This document shows, piece by piece, positions 34,740 to 43,489 of a DNA stretch of 64,000 nucleotides. Position 1 is the stretch's first letter. Each line of letters begins with the position of its first letter. The notes under the pieces are model-generated. The model ran no database searches and was not told where the DNA came from. It saw only the letters and a program-made list of their open reading frames with translations. The stretch is taken from NCBI GenBank assembly GCA_035628595.1, contig DASPJN010000031.1, forward strand, positions 1 through 64,000, written 5' to 3'. Source of the DNA: Chryseosolibacter sp035628595 (GTDB lineage Bacteria > Bacteroidota > Bacteroidia > Cytophagales > Cyclobacteriaceae). Both the position numbers and the translations under genes were made by a program.

Positions 34740-35834
34740 TTATTTTGTTGTCTCCACCCAATCGGCTACAAACAGATTCGTATTCCTCGTTCCCCCGTTA
34801 TTTCTGTTAGAGGAGAATACCAGTTTTTTACCATCTGGTGAAAACATCGGGAACGAGTCAAACACTCCATCGTAAGTTATTTGTTCAAGGTTTGAACCGT
34901 CATCATTGACCATGTAAATATTAAACTGAAATCCACGTGTGCCTTTATGATTAGATGAAAACAAAATCTTCTTTCCTGAAGGGTGATAGAACGGCGCCCA
35001 GTTTGCCTTGCCGAGATTGGTGATCTGCTTCAGGTTGGTACCGTCTGCATTGCAAATAAATATTTCCATTTCGGTAGGAGCCACAAGTCCTTGTTTAAGG
35101 AAATCCTGATATTCCTTTTTTTGCTCCTCTGTCTTAGGACGCGATGCCCGGAAAACAATTTTTGTTCCATCGGGAGAAAAAAATGCGCCACCATCATAAC
35201 CAACCTCATTGGTAATTTGTTTCACGTTGCTACCATCAAGATTCATGGTGTATAAATCGAGATCACCATTACGTGTTGACGTAAAAACGATCTTGTCTCC
35301 TTTCGGAGAAACGGTTGCCTCAGCATCATATCCAGGCACATCGGTAAGTTGCTTTTTGATTTCTCCTTTCAGATCAGCAACAAAAATATCATAGGTCGGA
35401 TAAATAGGCCACAGATACTTTCCACCCGGTTTTCGCTCTGGCTCCTGCGGACAATCATCGGCACCCAAATGCGTGGATGCATAAACCACGGCTTTGTCGC
35501 CAGGAAGAAAATACGCGCATGTCGTCCTTCCCTTTCCTGTGCTGAGCATCTGCGGTTTTGTTTCACTCAAATTCTCCGAGAGGTTGGTATAGAAAATCTG
35601 ATCACACTTGAGTTCCCATGCAGGGTTGTTAGATTGAAAGACAAGTTTTTTGCTATCAAAGCTCCAGTACGCTTCTGCATTATCGCCACCGAAGGTAAGC
35701 TGCGTGACGTTTTGCAGTCTTGTTTCGTTCGCGTAGCGAATACTATCCGATGTTGAAGCTGATTCTTCGAAATTTTGCTTTGTACCTGCCGCGATAAAAC
35801 CAATCGCGATAATGACTATAAATAATTTCTTCAT
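34740..35834 (-). CDS. TolB-like WD40/PD40 beta-propeller protein
   Basis: A 364-residue protein with an N-terminal hydrophobic export signal (FIVIIAIGFIAAG). It has at least five PD40 blades of the form FSPDGKKLVFSSNR: near residues 50-75, 165-185, 205-230, 280-300 and 325-345. Between the blades lie YTMNLDGSNVKQITN-type linkers. The fold is that of the TolB C-terminal propeller, but the TolB N-terminal domain is missing, so it is not TolB itself. It is probably a periplasmic binding protein. It starts 3 bp after the fadD stop. Confidence 0.85.
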   Translation of the reverse strand: MKKLFIVIIAIGFIAAGTKQNFEESASTSDSIRYANETRLQNVTQLTFGGDNAEAYWSFDSKKLVFQSNNPAWELKCDQIFYTNLSENLSETKPQMLSTGKGRTTCAYFLPGDKAVVYASTHLGADDCPQEPERKPGGKYLWPIYPTYDIFVADLKGEIKKQLTDVPGYDAEATVSPKGDKIVFTSTRNGDLDLYTMNLDGSNVKQITNEVGYDGGAFFSPDGTKIVFRASRPKTEEQKKEYQDFLKQGLVAPTEMEIFICNADGTNLKQITNLGKANWAPFYHPSGKKILFSSNHKGTRGFQFNIYMVNDDGSNLEQITYDGVFDSFPMFSPDGKKLVFSSNRNNGGTRNTNLFVADWVETTK

Positions 35835-35837
35835 GGA

Positions 35838-37529
35838 CTATGCCGCCACAACGGTCGTGGCATTCGTTGCTTCTTCTTCCTTCAAAGCTCTTCTTAGAAT
35901 TTTCCCGACATTTGTTTTCGGAAGTTCCTTCCTAAACTCAATCTTCTTCGGCACTTTATAGTTTGTCAGGTTCTCGTGACAATATTGAATCACTTCGTCT
36001 GTTGTCAGGCTTTCATCACGTTTTACGATAAACGCTTTTATTACTTCTCCCGACTTGGCATCAGGAACACCGATTGCCGCCACTTCCAACACCTTGGGAT
36101 GACCAGCAATGACATTTTCGACTTCATTCGGGAATACATTAAACCCGGAGACTTTGATCATGTCTTTCTTTCTGTCAACGATCTTGAAAAATCCTTCCGG
36201 ATCCATACACCCGATGTCGCCCGTGCGGAACCATCCCCCCTGAAAGAACACATTCGCATTATCGCTATTCCAGTATCCTGCCATCACCTGCGGACCTCGT
36301 GCACAGATCTCACCCACCTCGCCCTGCGCGAGCTGATTTCCGTCCTCGTCAAAAATTCCAACATCAGTGCTTGGCATCGGAATTCCAATAGAGCCTTGCC
36401 TATGTTTCCCATCTAGCGGATTACAACATAATACCGGCGACGTTTCACTTAGTCCGTATCCTTCAACAACCGGCGATCCAGTTACTTCCTTCCAACGCTT
36501 TGCCACAACATCCTGCACAGCCATCGCACCACCGATCGCTCCTTTCAATGCTGAAAAATCAAGTTTCCTGAACTCAGGATTATTTAACAGCCCATTAAAA
36601 AGTGTGTTCACGCCCGTGATGATTGTGAACCTGTGTTTCTTTAATTCTTTTACAAACCCCGGCATGTCTCTTGGGTTTGTGATCATCACGCTTTTCACGC
36701 CAGTGCTAAACATCAAAAGCCCATTAACTGTCAGCGCGAAAATGTGATACATCGGAATCGCAGTAATAATAATGTCCGATCCATCTTTGCTCATGTACGG
36801 CTTAAACCAGTATTTGATCATCGAGTTGTGCGCAACAATGTTCGCGTGAGAAAGCTGCGCGCCTTTCGAGACGCCGGTAGTTCCGCCAGTGTATTGTAAT
36901 ACCGCCAGGTCGTTGATCGAAGTATCTGGCTTTGTATACGGCAATGATGCACCGGCCTTTAATGCTTGTTTAAATGGGATCGCCGATGGAAGATCGTAGG
37001 AAGGAACCATCTTCTTGATGTTCTTCACAACAAAGTTGACCAGATGGCCTTTAAGACCGAGCATATCGCCAAGCTTGGTGATAATGATATGTCGGATGTT
37101 TGTTTTGGCAACAATCTTTTCAAGGTTAGCCGCAAAGTTCGCTACCGTAACAATGGCCACAGCACCGGAATCTTTAAACTGGTGCTCCATTTCGCGCGGC
37201 GTGTATAATGGATTCGTATTAACCACAATAAGTCCGGCTCGCATCGCCCCAAAGAATGCAACTGGAAACTGAAGAATATTCGGCATCTGGATGGCTATAC
37301 GCTCGCCCTTCTGTAAGCCAAGTTTTGTTTGCAGAAATGCTGCGAAGTTCCGCGAGAGCTCATCCACCTCAGCATAAGTCATGGTCACACCCATGTTTTC
37401 GAATGCGACTTTGTCGTGGAATTTTTTACAACTCTCATCAAAAATCTCAGTGACCGAGTTGTATTCGTACAATTTCACTTCATTCGGAATGCCGGCGGGA
37501 TAACTCTTAAACCACGGAAAGTTATTCAT
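35838..37529 (-). CDS. fadD: Long-chain fatty-acid-CoA ligase
   Basis: A 563-residue AMP-forming acyl-CoA synthetase activating fatty acids for beta-oxidation. The P-loop-like motif YTGGTTGVSKGAQLSH is near residue 215. VEGYGLSETSPVLCCNP (A5), GWFRTGDIGCMDPEGFFKIV (A7/A8) and the catalytic lysine region LPKTNVGKILRR near residue 540 follow. The length and the sequence around DRKKDMIKVSGFNVFP agree with FadD. It heads a leftward operon with the propeller protein and the exported unknown. Glutaryl-CoA dehydrogenase and this gene both feed acyl-CoA metabolism, but they are far apart. Confidence 0.93.
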   Translation of the reverse strand: MNNFPWFKSYPAGIPNEVKLYEYNSVTEIFDESCKKFHDKVAFENMGVTMTYAEVDELSRNFAAFLQTKLGLQKGERIAIQMPNILQFPVAFFGAMRAGLIVVNTNPLYTPREMEHQFKDSGAVAIVTVANFAANLEKIVAKTNIRHIIITKLGDMLGLKGHLVNFVVKNIKKMVPSYDLPSAIPFKQALKAGASLPYTKPDTSINDLAVLQYTGGTTGVSKGAQLSHANIVAHNSMIKYWFKPYMSKDGSDIIITAIPMYHIFALTVNGLLMFSTGVKSVMITNPRDMPGFVKELKKHRFTIITGVNTLFNGLLNNPEFRKLDFSALKGAIGGAMAVQDVVAKRWKEVTGSPVVEGYGLSETSPVLCCNPLDGKHRQGSIGIPMPSTDVGIFDEDGNQLAQGEVGEICARGPQVMAGYWNSDNANVFFQGGWFRTGDIGCMDPEGFFKIVDRKKDMIKVSGFNVFPNEVENVIAGHPKVLEVAAIGVPDAKSGEVIKAFIVKRDESLTTDEVIQYCHENLTNYKVPKKIEFRKELPKTNVGKILRRALKEEEATNATTVVAA

Positions 37530-37644
37530 AGATTGATAGTTCGGTTAACAAGATACAAACATTCAAATCAAACGATTGTAAGCGTTTAAATCAAGCGCAA
37601 ATTGCCCGCTACGTTGCGGGATGAATATCACGTCAGTTGACACA

Positions 37645-37690
37645 GAAAAACAAAAGCCCACTCACCAATCGTCTTATCGGTAAAGTGGGC
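37645..37690 (-). terminator. Terminator of the tRNA-like RNA transcript
   Basis: On the minus strand, GCCCACTTTACC pairs with GGTGAGTGGGC (plus coordinates 37656-37690, long loop) and is followed by TTTTGTTTTT (37655-37646). This is a good Rho-independent terminator with no protein gene before it, which implies a non-coding transcript. Confidence 0.8.
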
Positions 37691-37792
37691 AGCTCTGTGA
37701 ATAACTCATTAACCTAAACTGAGCTTCTGTTAAACGGCATTGTTCCGATAAGTCGAAACCGCCATGAAGCCGGGCGTTTGCCCGACAGTTGC
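37691..37792 (-). other. 3' extension of the tRNA-like transcript, structured
   Basis: This stretch holds a CGGGC-AAAC-GCCCG hairpin (37769-37785), a GTTTCG/CGGAAC hairpin (near 37742-37760), and a segment complementary to the tRNA-like part (CAGTTTAGGTT against AACCTAACTG). CTTATCGG here also matches CCGATAAG inside the terminator loop. Together these indicate a folded RNA rather than plain spacer. No open frame is credible. Confidence 0.45.
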
Positions 37793-37909
37793 TGTAGAGG
37801 GAGGGCTCGAACCTCCACGGAGCAGTTAGGTTGCCAAAGGCTGAACTTTATCCTGTTGTCCCCACCCCCGAGACCGGAGGGCATGTCTGCCAAATTCCAA
37901 CACCCTACA
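37793..37909 (-). ncRNA. tRNA-like structured RNA (Leu-type arms, oversized centre)
   Basis: Read leftward, TGTAGGG (37909-37903) pairs with CTCTACA (37799-37793) as a 7-bp acceptor with one G-T. TG and a Leu/Ser-type D segment (TTGGAATTTGGCAGACA, with the GG of the D loop) follow. The 3' part GGAGG-TTCGAGC-CCTCC is a canonical 5-bp T stem with a consensus T loop that abuts the acceptor. Between the D and T arms are about 64 nt instead of at most about 45. They include a GC hairpin (CCTCCG-GTCT-CGGGGG) and a GTT(CA)GCC-TTT-GGCAAC hairpin. No clear 7-nt anticodon loop with T33 is evident, so I cannot assign an isotype. CCA is not encoded. The transcript probably runs from about 37955 to the terminator at 37645. 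Confidence 0.5.
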
Positions 37910-37996
37910 ATTTCTGTTTTACGCACTCGCCTTTTCCCGGCTTGATTGTAAATTATGTAACAAATTAACGGTATAGCTACACCATAAGTCAATAAT

Positions 37997-38040
37997 TATC
38001 ATAAACATTGTATCATTTTTAATTATTTATGATATTTTTG
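37997..38040 (+). promoter_or_regulatory. Promoter and inverted repeat before the Lrp-type gene
   Basis: TTG (38008-38010), a 22-bp spacer and TATTTTTG (38033-38040) make a full promoter. TATCATAAA (37997-38005) and TTTATGATA (38026-38034) are perfect 9-bp inverted arms that bracket it, with 20 bp between. This suits autoregulation by the dimeric Lrp-type product. Confidence 0.6.
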
Positions 38041-38067
38041 AATTAACAACAAAAACCGCAACACGTC

Positions 38068-38535
38068 ATGCCTGATAATTTTAAAGTTGATAATGTAGAC
38101 CTCAAGATTTTAGAGATCCTCATGCAGGATGCGAAAAAACCTTACACTGAAGTGGCAAAAAAAGCCTTTGTCTCCGGTGGAACGGTCCATGTCAGAATGA
38201 ACAAGCTCGAAGAAGCCGGCGTAGTCGAGAAGACAACATTAAAAGTGAATTACGCGAAGCTTGGCTACGACATTACCGCGTTTATCGGAATCTATCTTCA
38301 AAAGAGCGCCCTTTACGATCAGGTAATGGGTAAACTCAAAGACATCCCGGAAATCACCAACATTCATTATACGACCGGCAATTACAGCATGTTTGTTAAA
38401 ATGCATGTGAAAGACACGAACCATCTGAAGCTTGTACTCCACGACAAAATCCAACAGGTTGAAGGCATTGAAAGGACAGAAACGATGATATCGCTGGAGG
38501 AAAGTCTTGACAGGAGTTTAAACCTGGTTGGATAG
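38068..38535 (+). CDS. Lrp/AsnC family transcriptional regulator
   Basis: A 155-residue regulator. The N-terminal winged helix-turn-helix is VDLKILEILMQDAKKPYTEV to VSGGTVHVRMNKLEEAGVV (about residues 8-55). The C-terminal RAM/AsnC ligand-sensing domain runs from about residue 68, with GIYLQKSALYDQVMGKL and TTGNYSMFVKMHVKD. Such proteins form octamers and sense amino acids. The gene is preceded by its own promoter with a palindrome and is divergent to the tRNA-like RNA. The sufB gene begins 117 bp downstream with its own -7 element, so it is probably a separate unit. Confidence 0.93.
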   Translation: MPDNFKVDNVDLKILEILMQDAKKPYTEVAKKAFVSGGTVHVRMNKLEEAGVVEKTTLKVNYAKLGYDITAFIGIYLQKSALYDQVMGKLKDIPEITNIHYTTGNYSMFVKMHVKDTNHLKLVLHDKIQQVEGIERTETMISLEESLDRSLNLVG

Positions 38536-38610
38536 TCGATTTACATCGTTTTCGAAAACTTCCGGCGGCAAATACTACTGGAAAAGAACCTTAAAATGAG
38601 GTTTTTGTTA

Positions 38611-38649
38611 TAGCTTTGTGTGCTACTTTAAAATTAGTCTAAATAGACT
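38611..38649 (+). promoter_or_regulatory. suf operon -7 element and palindromic operator candidate
   Basis: TAGCTTTG (38611-38618) fits the -7 consensus. AGTCTA-AA-TAGACT (38636-38649) is a perfect 14-bp palindrome three bases before the sufB ATG. The position, inside the leader, fits repression by an iron or Fe-S responsive regulator; which one is unknown, and none is encoded nearby. Confidence 0.5.
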
Positions 38650-38652
38650 CAG

Positions 38653-40098
38653 ATGAGTAAAGACAATCAGGTACTTGAGGAACTCACCTCCAGGGAATAT
38701 GAGCATGGATGGACGACGAACATCGAAACCGAATCGGCTCCGAAAGGGCTAAATGAGGATATCATCCGGTTTATTTCTTCAAAAAAAAATGAGCCCGAAT
38801 GGCTGCTTGAATGGAGGCTGAAAGCATATAGGCACTGGACGAAAATGAAGGAGCCGAAGTGGCCAAACGTAACTTATCCGCCAATTAATTACCAGGACGT
38901 TATTTATTATTCAGCACCAAAGCAGAAAGTAACACCCAAGAACCTTGAAGACGTTGATCCTGAACTGATCAAAACTTTCGAGAAGTTGGGCATATCGCTG
39001 ACTGAGCAAAAACGTCTGACGGGTGTTGCGGTGGATGCCGTAATCGACAGCGTTTCCGTTGCAACTACTTTCAAAGAAAAGCTCGGTGAACTTGGGATAA
39101 TTTTTTGCTCGTTTGGAGAAGCGGTGCAAAAGCATCCCGAGCTGATTAAAAAATATATGGGCTCCGTTGTGCCTATCACCGATAACTACTTTGCAGCATT
39201 GAATTCAGCGGTTTTCACCGATGGTTCATTCTGCTATATTCCAAAAGGCGTTCGCTGCCCGATGGAACTGTCAACGTATTTCAGAATCAACGCAGCCAAT
39301 ACCGGCCAGTTTGAAAGAACGCTGATCGTTGCAGACGAAGGTTCTTATGTTAGCTACCTGGAAGGATGTACAGCGCCGATGCGCGATGAGAATCAGCTTC
39401 ACGCGGCGGTTGTTGAAATCTACGCGATGAAAGATGCGCAGGTGAAATATTCAACGGTGCAGAACTGGTATCCGGGTGATAAAGAAGGAAAAGGTGGCAT
39501 TTACAACTTCGTTACAAAACGTGGACTGTGTGCCGGCGATGGTTCTAAAATTTCATGGACACAGGTTGAGACCGGATCTGCGATCACATGGAAATATCCG
39601 TCGTGCATTTTGAAAGGAGACAACTCCGTCGGTGAATTTTACTCTGTAGCTGTAACCAACAATATGCAACAGGCCGATACCGGAACAAAAATGATTCACA
39701 TTGGTAAGAACACCAAGTCGCGAATCGTTTCGAAAGGTATTTCTGCTGGAAAATCCCAGAACAGTTATCGTGGTCAGGTGCACATTATGAAACGCGCAGA
39801 GAATGCAAGAAACTTTTCTCAGTGCGATTCATTGCTGATGGGCGACAAATGCGGCGCGCATACTTTCCCATATATCGATGTTGAAAACAGCTCAGCGCGC
39901 ATTGAACACGAAGCAACTACTTCAAAGATTGGTGAAGACCAGATCTTTTATTGCCTGCAACGTGGCATCGACGAAGAATCGGCTGTTGCATTGATTGTAA
40001 ACGGTTATGCGAAGGAAGTATTGAATCAGCTACCAATGGAATTCGCAGTCGAAGCGCAGAAACTACTCGCGCTTACGCTCGAAGGAAGCGTGGGATGA
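38653..40098 (+). CDS. sufB: Fe-S cluster scaffold SufB
   Basis: The 481-residue core subunit of the SufBCD scaffold on which Fe-S clusters are built. Typical blocks are GSVVPITDNYFAALNSAVFT, DGSFCYIPKGVRCPMELSTY, SYLEGCTAPMRDENQLHAA and SQCDSLLMGDKCGAHTFPYI, the last containing the region that contacts SufD. The length is standard. It is the first gene of a co-directional cluster sufB-C-D-S-E followed by a MIP18-like gene and a bacilliredoxin. A 78-bp heptad-repeat spacer separates it from sufC. Confidence 0.97.
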   Translation: MSKDNQVLEELTSREYEHGWTTNIETESAPKGLNEDIIRFISSKKNEPEWLLEWRLKAYRHWTKMKEPKWPNVTYPPINYQDVIYYSAPKQKVTPKNLEDVDPELIKTFEKLGISLTEQKRLTGVAVDAVIDSVSVATTFKEKLGELGIIFCSFGEAVQKHPELIKKYMGSVVPITDNYFAALNSAVFTDGSFCYIPKGVRCPMELSTYFRINAANTGQFERTLIVADEGSYVSYLEGCTAPMRDENQLHAAVVEIYAMKDAQVKYSTVQNWYPGDKEGKGGIYNFVTKRGLCAGDGSKISWTQVETGSAITWKYPSCILKGDNSVGEFYSVAVTNNMQQADTGTKMIHIGKNTKSRIVSKGISAGKSQNSYRGQVHIMKRAENARNFSQCDSLLMGDKCGAHTFPYIDVENSSARIEHEATTSKIGEDQIFYCLQRGIDEESAVALIVNGYAKEVLNQLPMEFAVEAQKLLALTLEGSVG

Positions 40099-40102
40099 TG
40101 AA

Positions 40103-40176
40103 ACATTTCAAGTGTCAAATTTCAGATTGAGACACTTTGAACATTAAACTTTAAACATTGATTTTGAATTTTGAAT
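40103..40176. repeat. Degenerate heptad repeat between sufB and sufC
   Basis: An A/T-rich spacer can be read in steps of seven (GAACATT AAACTTT AAACATT GATTTTG AATTTTG) right up to the sufC ATG. It resembles the heptad strings at 19820 and inside the 3-4 kb array. Confidence 0.6.
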
Positions 40177-40932
40177 ATGTTGACCATAAAGAATCTGCAA
40201 GCGAAAATTGACGACAAACAAATCCTTAACGGGATCAACCTTAATGTGAAGCCAGGTGAGGTGCACGCAATCATGGGGCCGAATGGGTCGGGTAAAAGTA
40301 CGCTTGCATCTGTGCTCGCCGGTCGCGAAGAGTATGAAGTGTTAGCCGGTGAAGTAGATTACTTAGGTAAAGATCTTCTTGCTATGGCGCCGGAAGAGAG
40401 AGCGCGTGAAGGTGTTTTTCTCGCTTTCCAGTATCCGGTAGAAATTCCTGGCGTGAGCACAATCAATTTTATGAAAACGGCGGTGAATCAAATTCGGCAG
40501 CACCGCGGACAGCAACCGCTCGATGCGGTTTCATTCCTTCAGGTCATGAAGGAAAAAATGAAGCTGGTGGAAATTGATCAGTCATTGTTGAATCGCGCGT
40601 TGAACGAAGGATTCTCAGGTGGGGAGAAAAAGCGCAATGAAATATTCCAGATGGCAATGCTTGAACCAAAGCTTGCAATCCTTGACGAAACAGACTCAGG
40701 TCTGGATATTGATGCGCTTCGCATTGTGTCTAACGGTGTGAACAAATTGCGTTCTAAAAATAATGCCGTAATTGTTGTTACGCACTACCAGCGATTGTTG
40801 AATTACATCGTGCCGGATTACGTGCACGTCCTGTACAAAGGGAAAATCGTGAAATCCGGCGGTAAAGAACTTGCGCTCGAGCTCGAAGCAAAAGGTTACG
40901 ACTGGATAAAGGACGAGGTGTCGGTCGCTTAA
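40177..40932 (+). CDS. sufC: Fe-S assembly ATPase SufC
   Basis: A 251-residue ABC-type ATPase that powers SufBCD. Walker A is GPNGSGKST, the Q-loop is FLAFQYPVEIPGV, the signature is FSGGEKKRNEIFQM, and Walker B is LAILDETDSGLDID, as usual for SufC. Translation starts at the ATG at 40177 (MLTIKNLQAKI); an upstream in-frame TTG at 40171 adds two residues and is not needed. The sufD gene begins 10 bp after the stop. Confidence 0.97.
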   Translation: MLTIKNLQAKIDDKQILNGINLNVKPGEVHAIMGPNGSGKSTLASVLAGREEYEVLAGEVDYLGKDLLAMAPEERAREGVFLAFQYPVEIPGVSTINFMKTAVNQIRQHRGQQPLDAVSFLQVMKEKMKLVEIDQSLLNRALNEGFSGGEKKRNEIFQMAMLEPKLAILDETDSGLDIDALRIVSNGVNKLRSKNNAVIVVTHYQRLLNYIVPDYVHVLYKGKIVKSGGKELALELEAKGYDWIKDEVSVA

Positions 40933-40942
40933 TTAATGATTC

Positions 40943-42238
40943 ATGAGTATTCTTACTACAGAGAAAAACCTGTCCGCGCAAATCGTTACTAATATTCAGC
41001 AGAAGTTTGATGTCACTTTAAAGGGCGTCAGAACAGAAGCCCTAGCTTTTCTTCAGGGGGGACTACCGACAACGAAGCATGAAGAGTTCAAGCATACACC
41101 GCTCACGCGGGAGCTTGAGAAGAACTTCTCATTCTCAGGTGCAATCTCGCCTCTCACGGAAGTGAAAGTTGATCCATTTCTCCTTCAAAACATCGACGCT
41201 GACGTTATTGTATATGTTAATGGCGTATTTTCTCCGGCGCATTCTCAGATCACGCCCGGTGCATATACAATTCTTCCTTTAATGGACGCGCTGGAAAAAA
41301 ATGAAATCGCAAAGCAGCATTTCGGGAAATATGTAAATCATCTCGCCGATGCGTTTGTCGCGTGGAATACTGCGGGATGGGATCAGGGCATGTTTATTCA
41401 TGTTCCGGATAACACCATCATTGAAAGGCCGATTATTTTCTATCACATCCATGATGATGCCAACGAAGTAACGGCGTTGTGCAGAAATCTGGTTGTTGTA
41501 GGGAGAAGTAGTGAAGCTACGGTGATTGAAAAATTTGATTCTGCACAGCAGGGCAACCATTTCCTTAACATCGTTAACGAGGTTTTTGTTGCCGAGAATG
41601 CTGGCTTCGATTTTTATTCATTGCAAAATGACACCGGGAAAAGGTATCAGTATAACCTGACGCAAATTTATCAACAGAAAATTAGTCGTGTAAATACATT
41701 CACATTCACGGTGAATGGAAAGGTGATGCGCAATAATCTGCAACTTGCGCTGGATGGTGAAGGCATTGAATCGCACATGTACGGATTGTACCTGACTACC
41801 GGCGATACATTGGCAGATAACCATACCGTTGTTGATCATAAAAAACCAAATTCCTTTAGCAATGAGTTTTACAAGGGAATTATGGATGGATCGTCAAAAG
41901 GTGTATTCAATGGAAAGATCTATGTTCGGCCTGATGCGCAGAAAACAAACGCGTTTCAGGCAAACCGGAACGTTTTGTTGACCGACACTGCATCCGTCAA
42001 TACAAAGCCCCAGCTTGAGATTTGGGCCGACGATGTAAAATGCTCACACGGATGTACGTCCGGACAACTCGATGAAGAAGCTGTTTTCTACCTGCAGACA
42101 CGGGGCATCAGCAAACAGTCTGCTCGTGCAATGATGTTATATGCATTCGCCGGAGAAGTTATTGAAAAAGTAAAACATCCGGTTATCAGGGAATACCTTG
42201 ATAATCTTATCAGCGAAAGACTGCACAAAAACTTTTGA
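40943..42238 (+). CDS. sufD: Fe-S scaffold subunit SufD
   Basis: A 431-residue SufB-related subunit that forms the SufBC2D complex. It has the amino-terminal region LPTTKHEEFKHTPLTRELEK, a beta-helix middle, and the diagnostic end VKCSHGCTSGQLDEEAVFYL followed by QTRGISKQSARAMM. The length agrees with other Bacteroidota SufD proteins. The sufS start codon lies one base after its stop, so the two are tightly coupled. Confidence 0.96.
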   Translation: MSILTTEKNLSAQIVTNIQQKFDVTLKGVRTEALAFLQGGLPTTKHEEFKHTPLTRELEKNFSFSGAISPLTEVKVDPFLLQNIDADVIVYVNGVFSPAHSQITPGAYTILPLMDALEKNEIAKQHFGKYVNHLADAFVAWNTAGWDQGMFIHVPDNTIIERPIIFYHIHDDANEVTALCRNLVVVGRSSEATVIEKFDSAQQGNHFLNIVNEVFVAENAGFDFYSLQNDTGKRYQYNLTQIYQQKISRVNTFTFTVNGKVMRNNLQLALDGEGIESHMYGLYLTTGDTLADNHTVVDHKKPNSFSNEFYKGIMDGSSKGVFNGKIYVRPDAQKTNAFQANRNVLLTDTASVNTKPQLEIWADDVKCSHGCTSGQLDEEAVFYLQTRGISKQSARAMMLYAFAGEVIEKVKHPVIREYLDNLISERLHKNF

Positions 42239-42239
42239 T

Positions 42240-43484
42240 ATGTCTTTAACCACAATCTCATCCCCCATCAATGTTGAAAAAATCCGGAAGGAATTTCCGA
42301 TCCTTCATCAACAGGTGAATGGTAGAGATCTTGTGTATTTTGATAACGCCGCAACCAATCAAAAACCAAAACGGGTAATTGATGCTTTGGTTGAATATTA
42401 TTCGGGCTACAATGCGAACATTCACCGGGGTATTCATACGCTTGCTGAAAAAGCAACAAAAGCATACGAACTGACACGTGAGTCCGTTAAGCTATTTATC
42501 AACGCAGCGTCAACCGACGAAGTGATATTTACACGCGGCGTAACTGAAAGTATCAATCTTGTTGCGTCTTCCTACGGTCGGGCTTTCATCAATGAAGGAG
42601 ACGAGATCATTATCTCCAGCATCGAACATCATTCGAATATTGTACCGTGGCAATTTGTGTGCGAGTCAAAAAAAGCGACCCTGAAAGTTATTCCGGTAAG
42701 CGATGAGGGCGAGCTTGATATCGAAGCTTATAAAAAATTATTAAGCGCGCGAACAAAAATCGTCGCTGTCAACCATGCCTCCAACAGCCTCGGTACGATC
42801 AACCCGATTAAGGAAATCATCCGGCTTGCTCACCAGGTGGGTGCAGTCGTTCTGATCGATGGGGCGCAGGCAGGCGCGCATCTCGAAATCGATGTACAGG
42901 ATCTCGACTGTGATTTTTACTGCCTGTCATCCCATAAAATGTATGGCCCAACTGGCTGCGGCATCCTTTATGGAAAACGTGAATTGTTGGAGAAAATGCC
43001 ACCGTATCACGGCGGCGGTGAAATGATCAAAGACGTTACTTTTGAGAAAACAACTTACAACGATCTTCCTTATAAATTCGAAGCCGGTACGCCAAATATT
43101 GCCGATGTCATTGCCTTTCGTCATGCGATCGATTTCATCAACGAGCTGGGAAAAGAAAACATCGCTGCCTATGAAATTGAGCTGTTGAATTATGCAACAG
43201 AGCGAATCTCAAAAATAAAGAATGTACGACTGATTGGTACAGCGAGGGAAAAGGTCGCCGTGCTGGCATTCGTAGTTGAGGGAATTCATCATTTTGATAT
43301 CGGCCAGATGCTTGATGCGCGCGGCGTAGCCGTCCGCACGGGTCACCATTGCACACAGCCGTTGATGGCATGTTACGGAATTGAAGGAACCGTGCGGGCT
43401 TCATTTTCTGTTTACAATACAAAGCATGAAATAGATCAGTTTGTAGAAGCGCTTGAGCGGGTCACAAATTTCATGAATAGATAG
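42240..43484 (+). CDS. sufS: Cysteine desulfurase SufS
   Basis: A 414-residue PLP enzyme (class II, SufS type) releasing sulfur from cysteine as persulfide. It shows VYFDNAATNQKPKRV, HRGIHTLAEKAT, the PLP lysine K233 in SSHKMYGPTGCGILYG, and the catalytic cysteine C371 in GVAVRTGHHCTQPLM. The ATG at 42240 is chosen because the longer frame would run back into sufD. Sulfur is expected to pass to the SufE product encoded 5 bp downstream. Confidence 0.97.
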   Translation: MSLTTISSPINVEKIRKEFPILHQQVNGRDLVYFDNAATNQKPKRVIDALVEYYSGYNANIHRGIHTLAEKATKAYELTRESVKLFINAASTDEVIFTRGVTESINLVASSYGRAFINEGDEIIISSIEHHSNIVPWQFVCESKKATLKVIPVSDEGELDIEAYKKLLSARTKIVAVNHASNSLGTINPIKEIIRLAHQVGAVVLIDGAQAGAHLEIDVQDLDCDFYCLSSHKMYGPTGCGILYGKRELLEKMPPYHGGGEMIKDVTFEKTTYNDLPYKFEAGTPNIADVIAFRHAIDFINELGKENIAAYEIELLNYATERISKIKNVRLIGTAREKVAVLAFVVEGIHHFDIGQMLDARGVAVRTGHHCTQPLMACYGIEGTVRASFSVYNTKHEIDQFVEALERVTNFMNR

Positions 43485-43489
43485 CCTCA

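Noticed and set aside
34740..35834. TolB of the Tol-Pal system
   Set aside because: Only the propeller is present; the TolB N-terminal domain and the tolA, tolQ, tolR and pal genes are missing.
37645..37955. tmRNA or selenocysteine tRNA
   Set aside because: No tag-peptide frame, wrong 5' end and acceptor for tmRNA; a TCA triplet occurs in the centre, but the stems around it and the acceptor length do not match tRNA-Sec.
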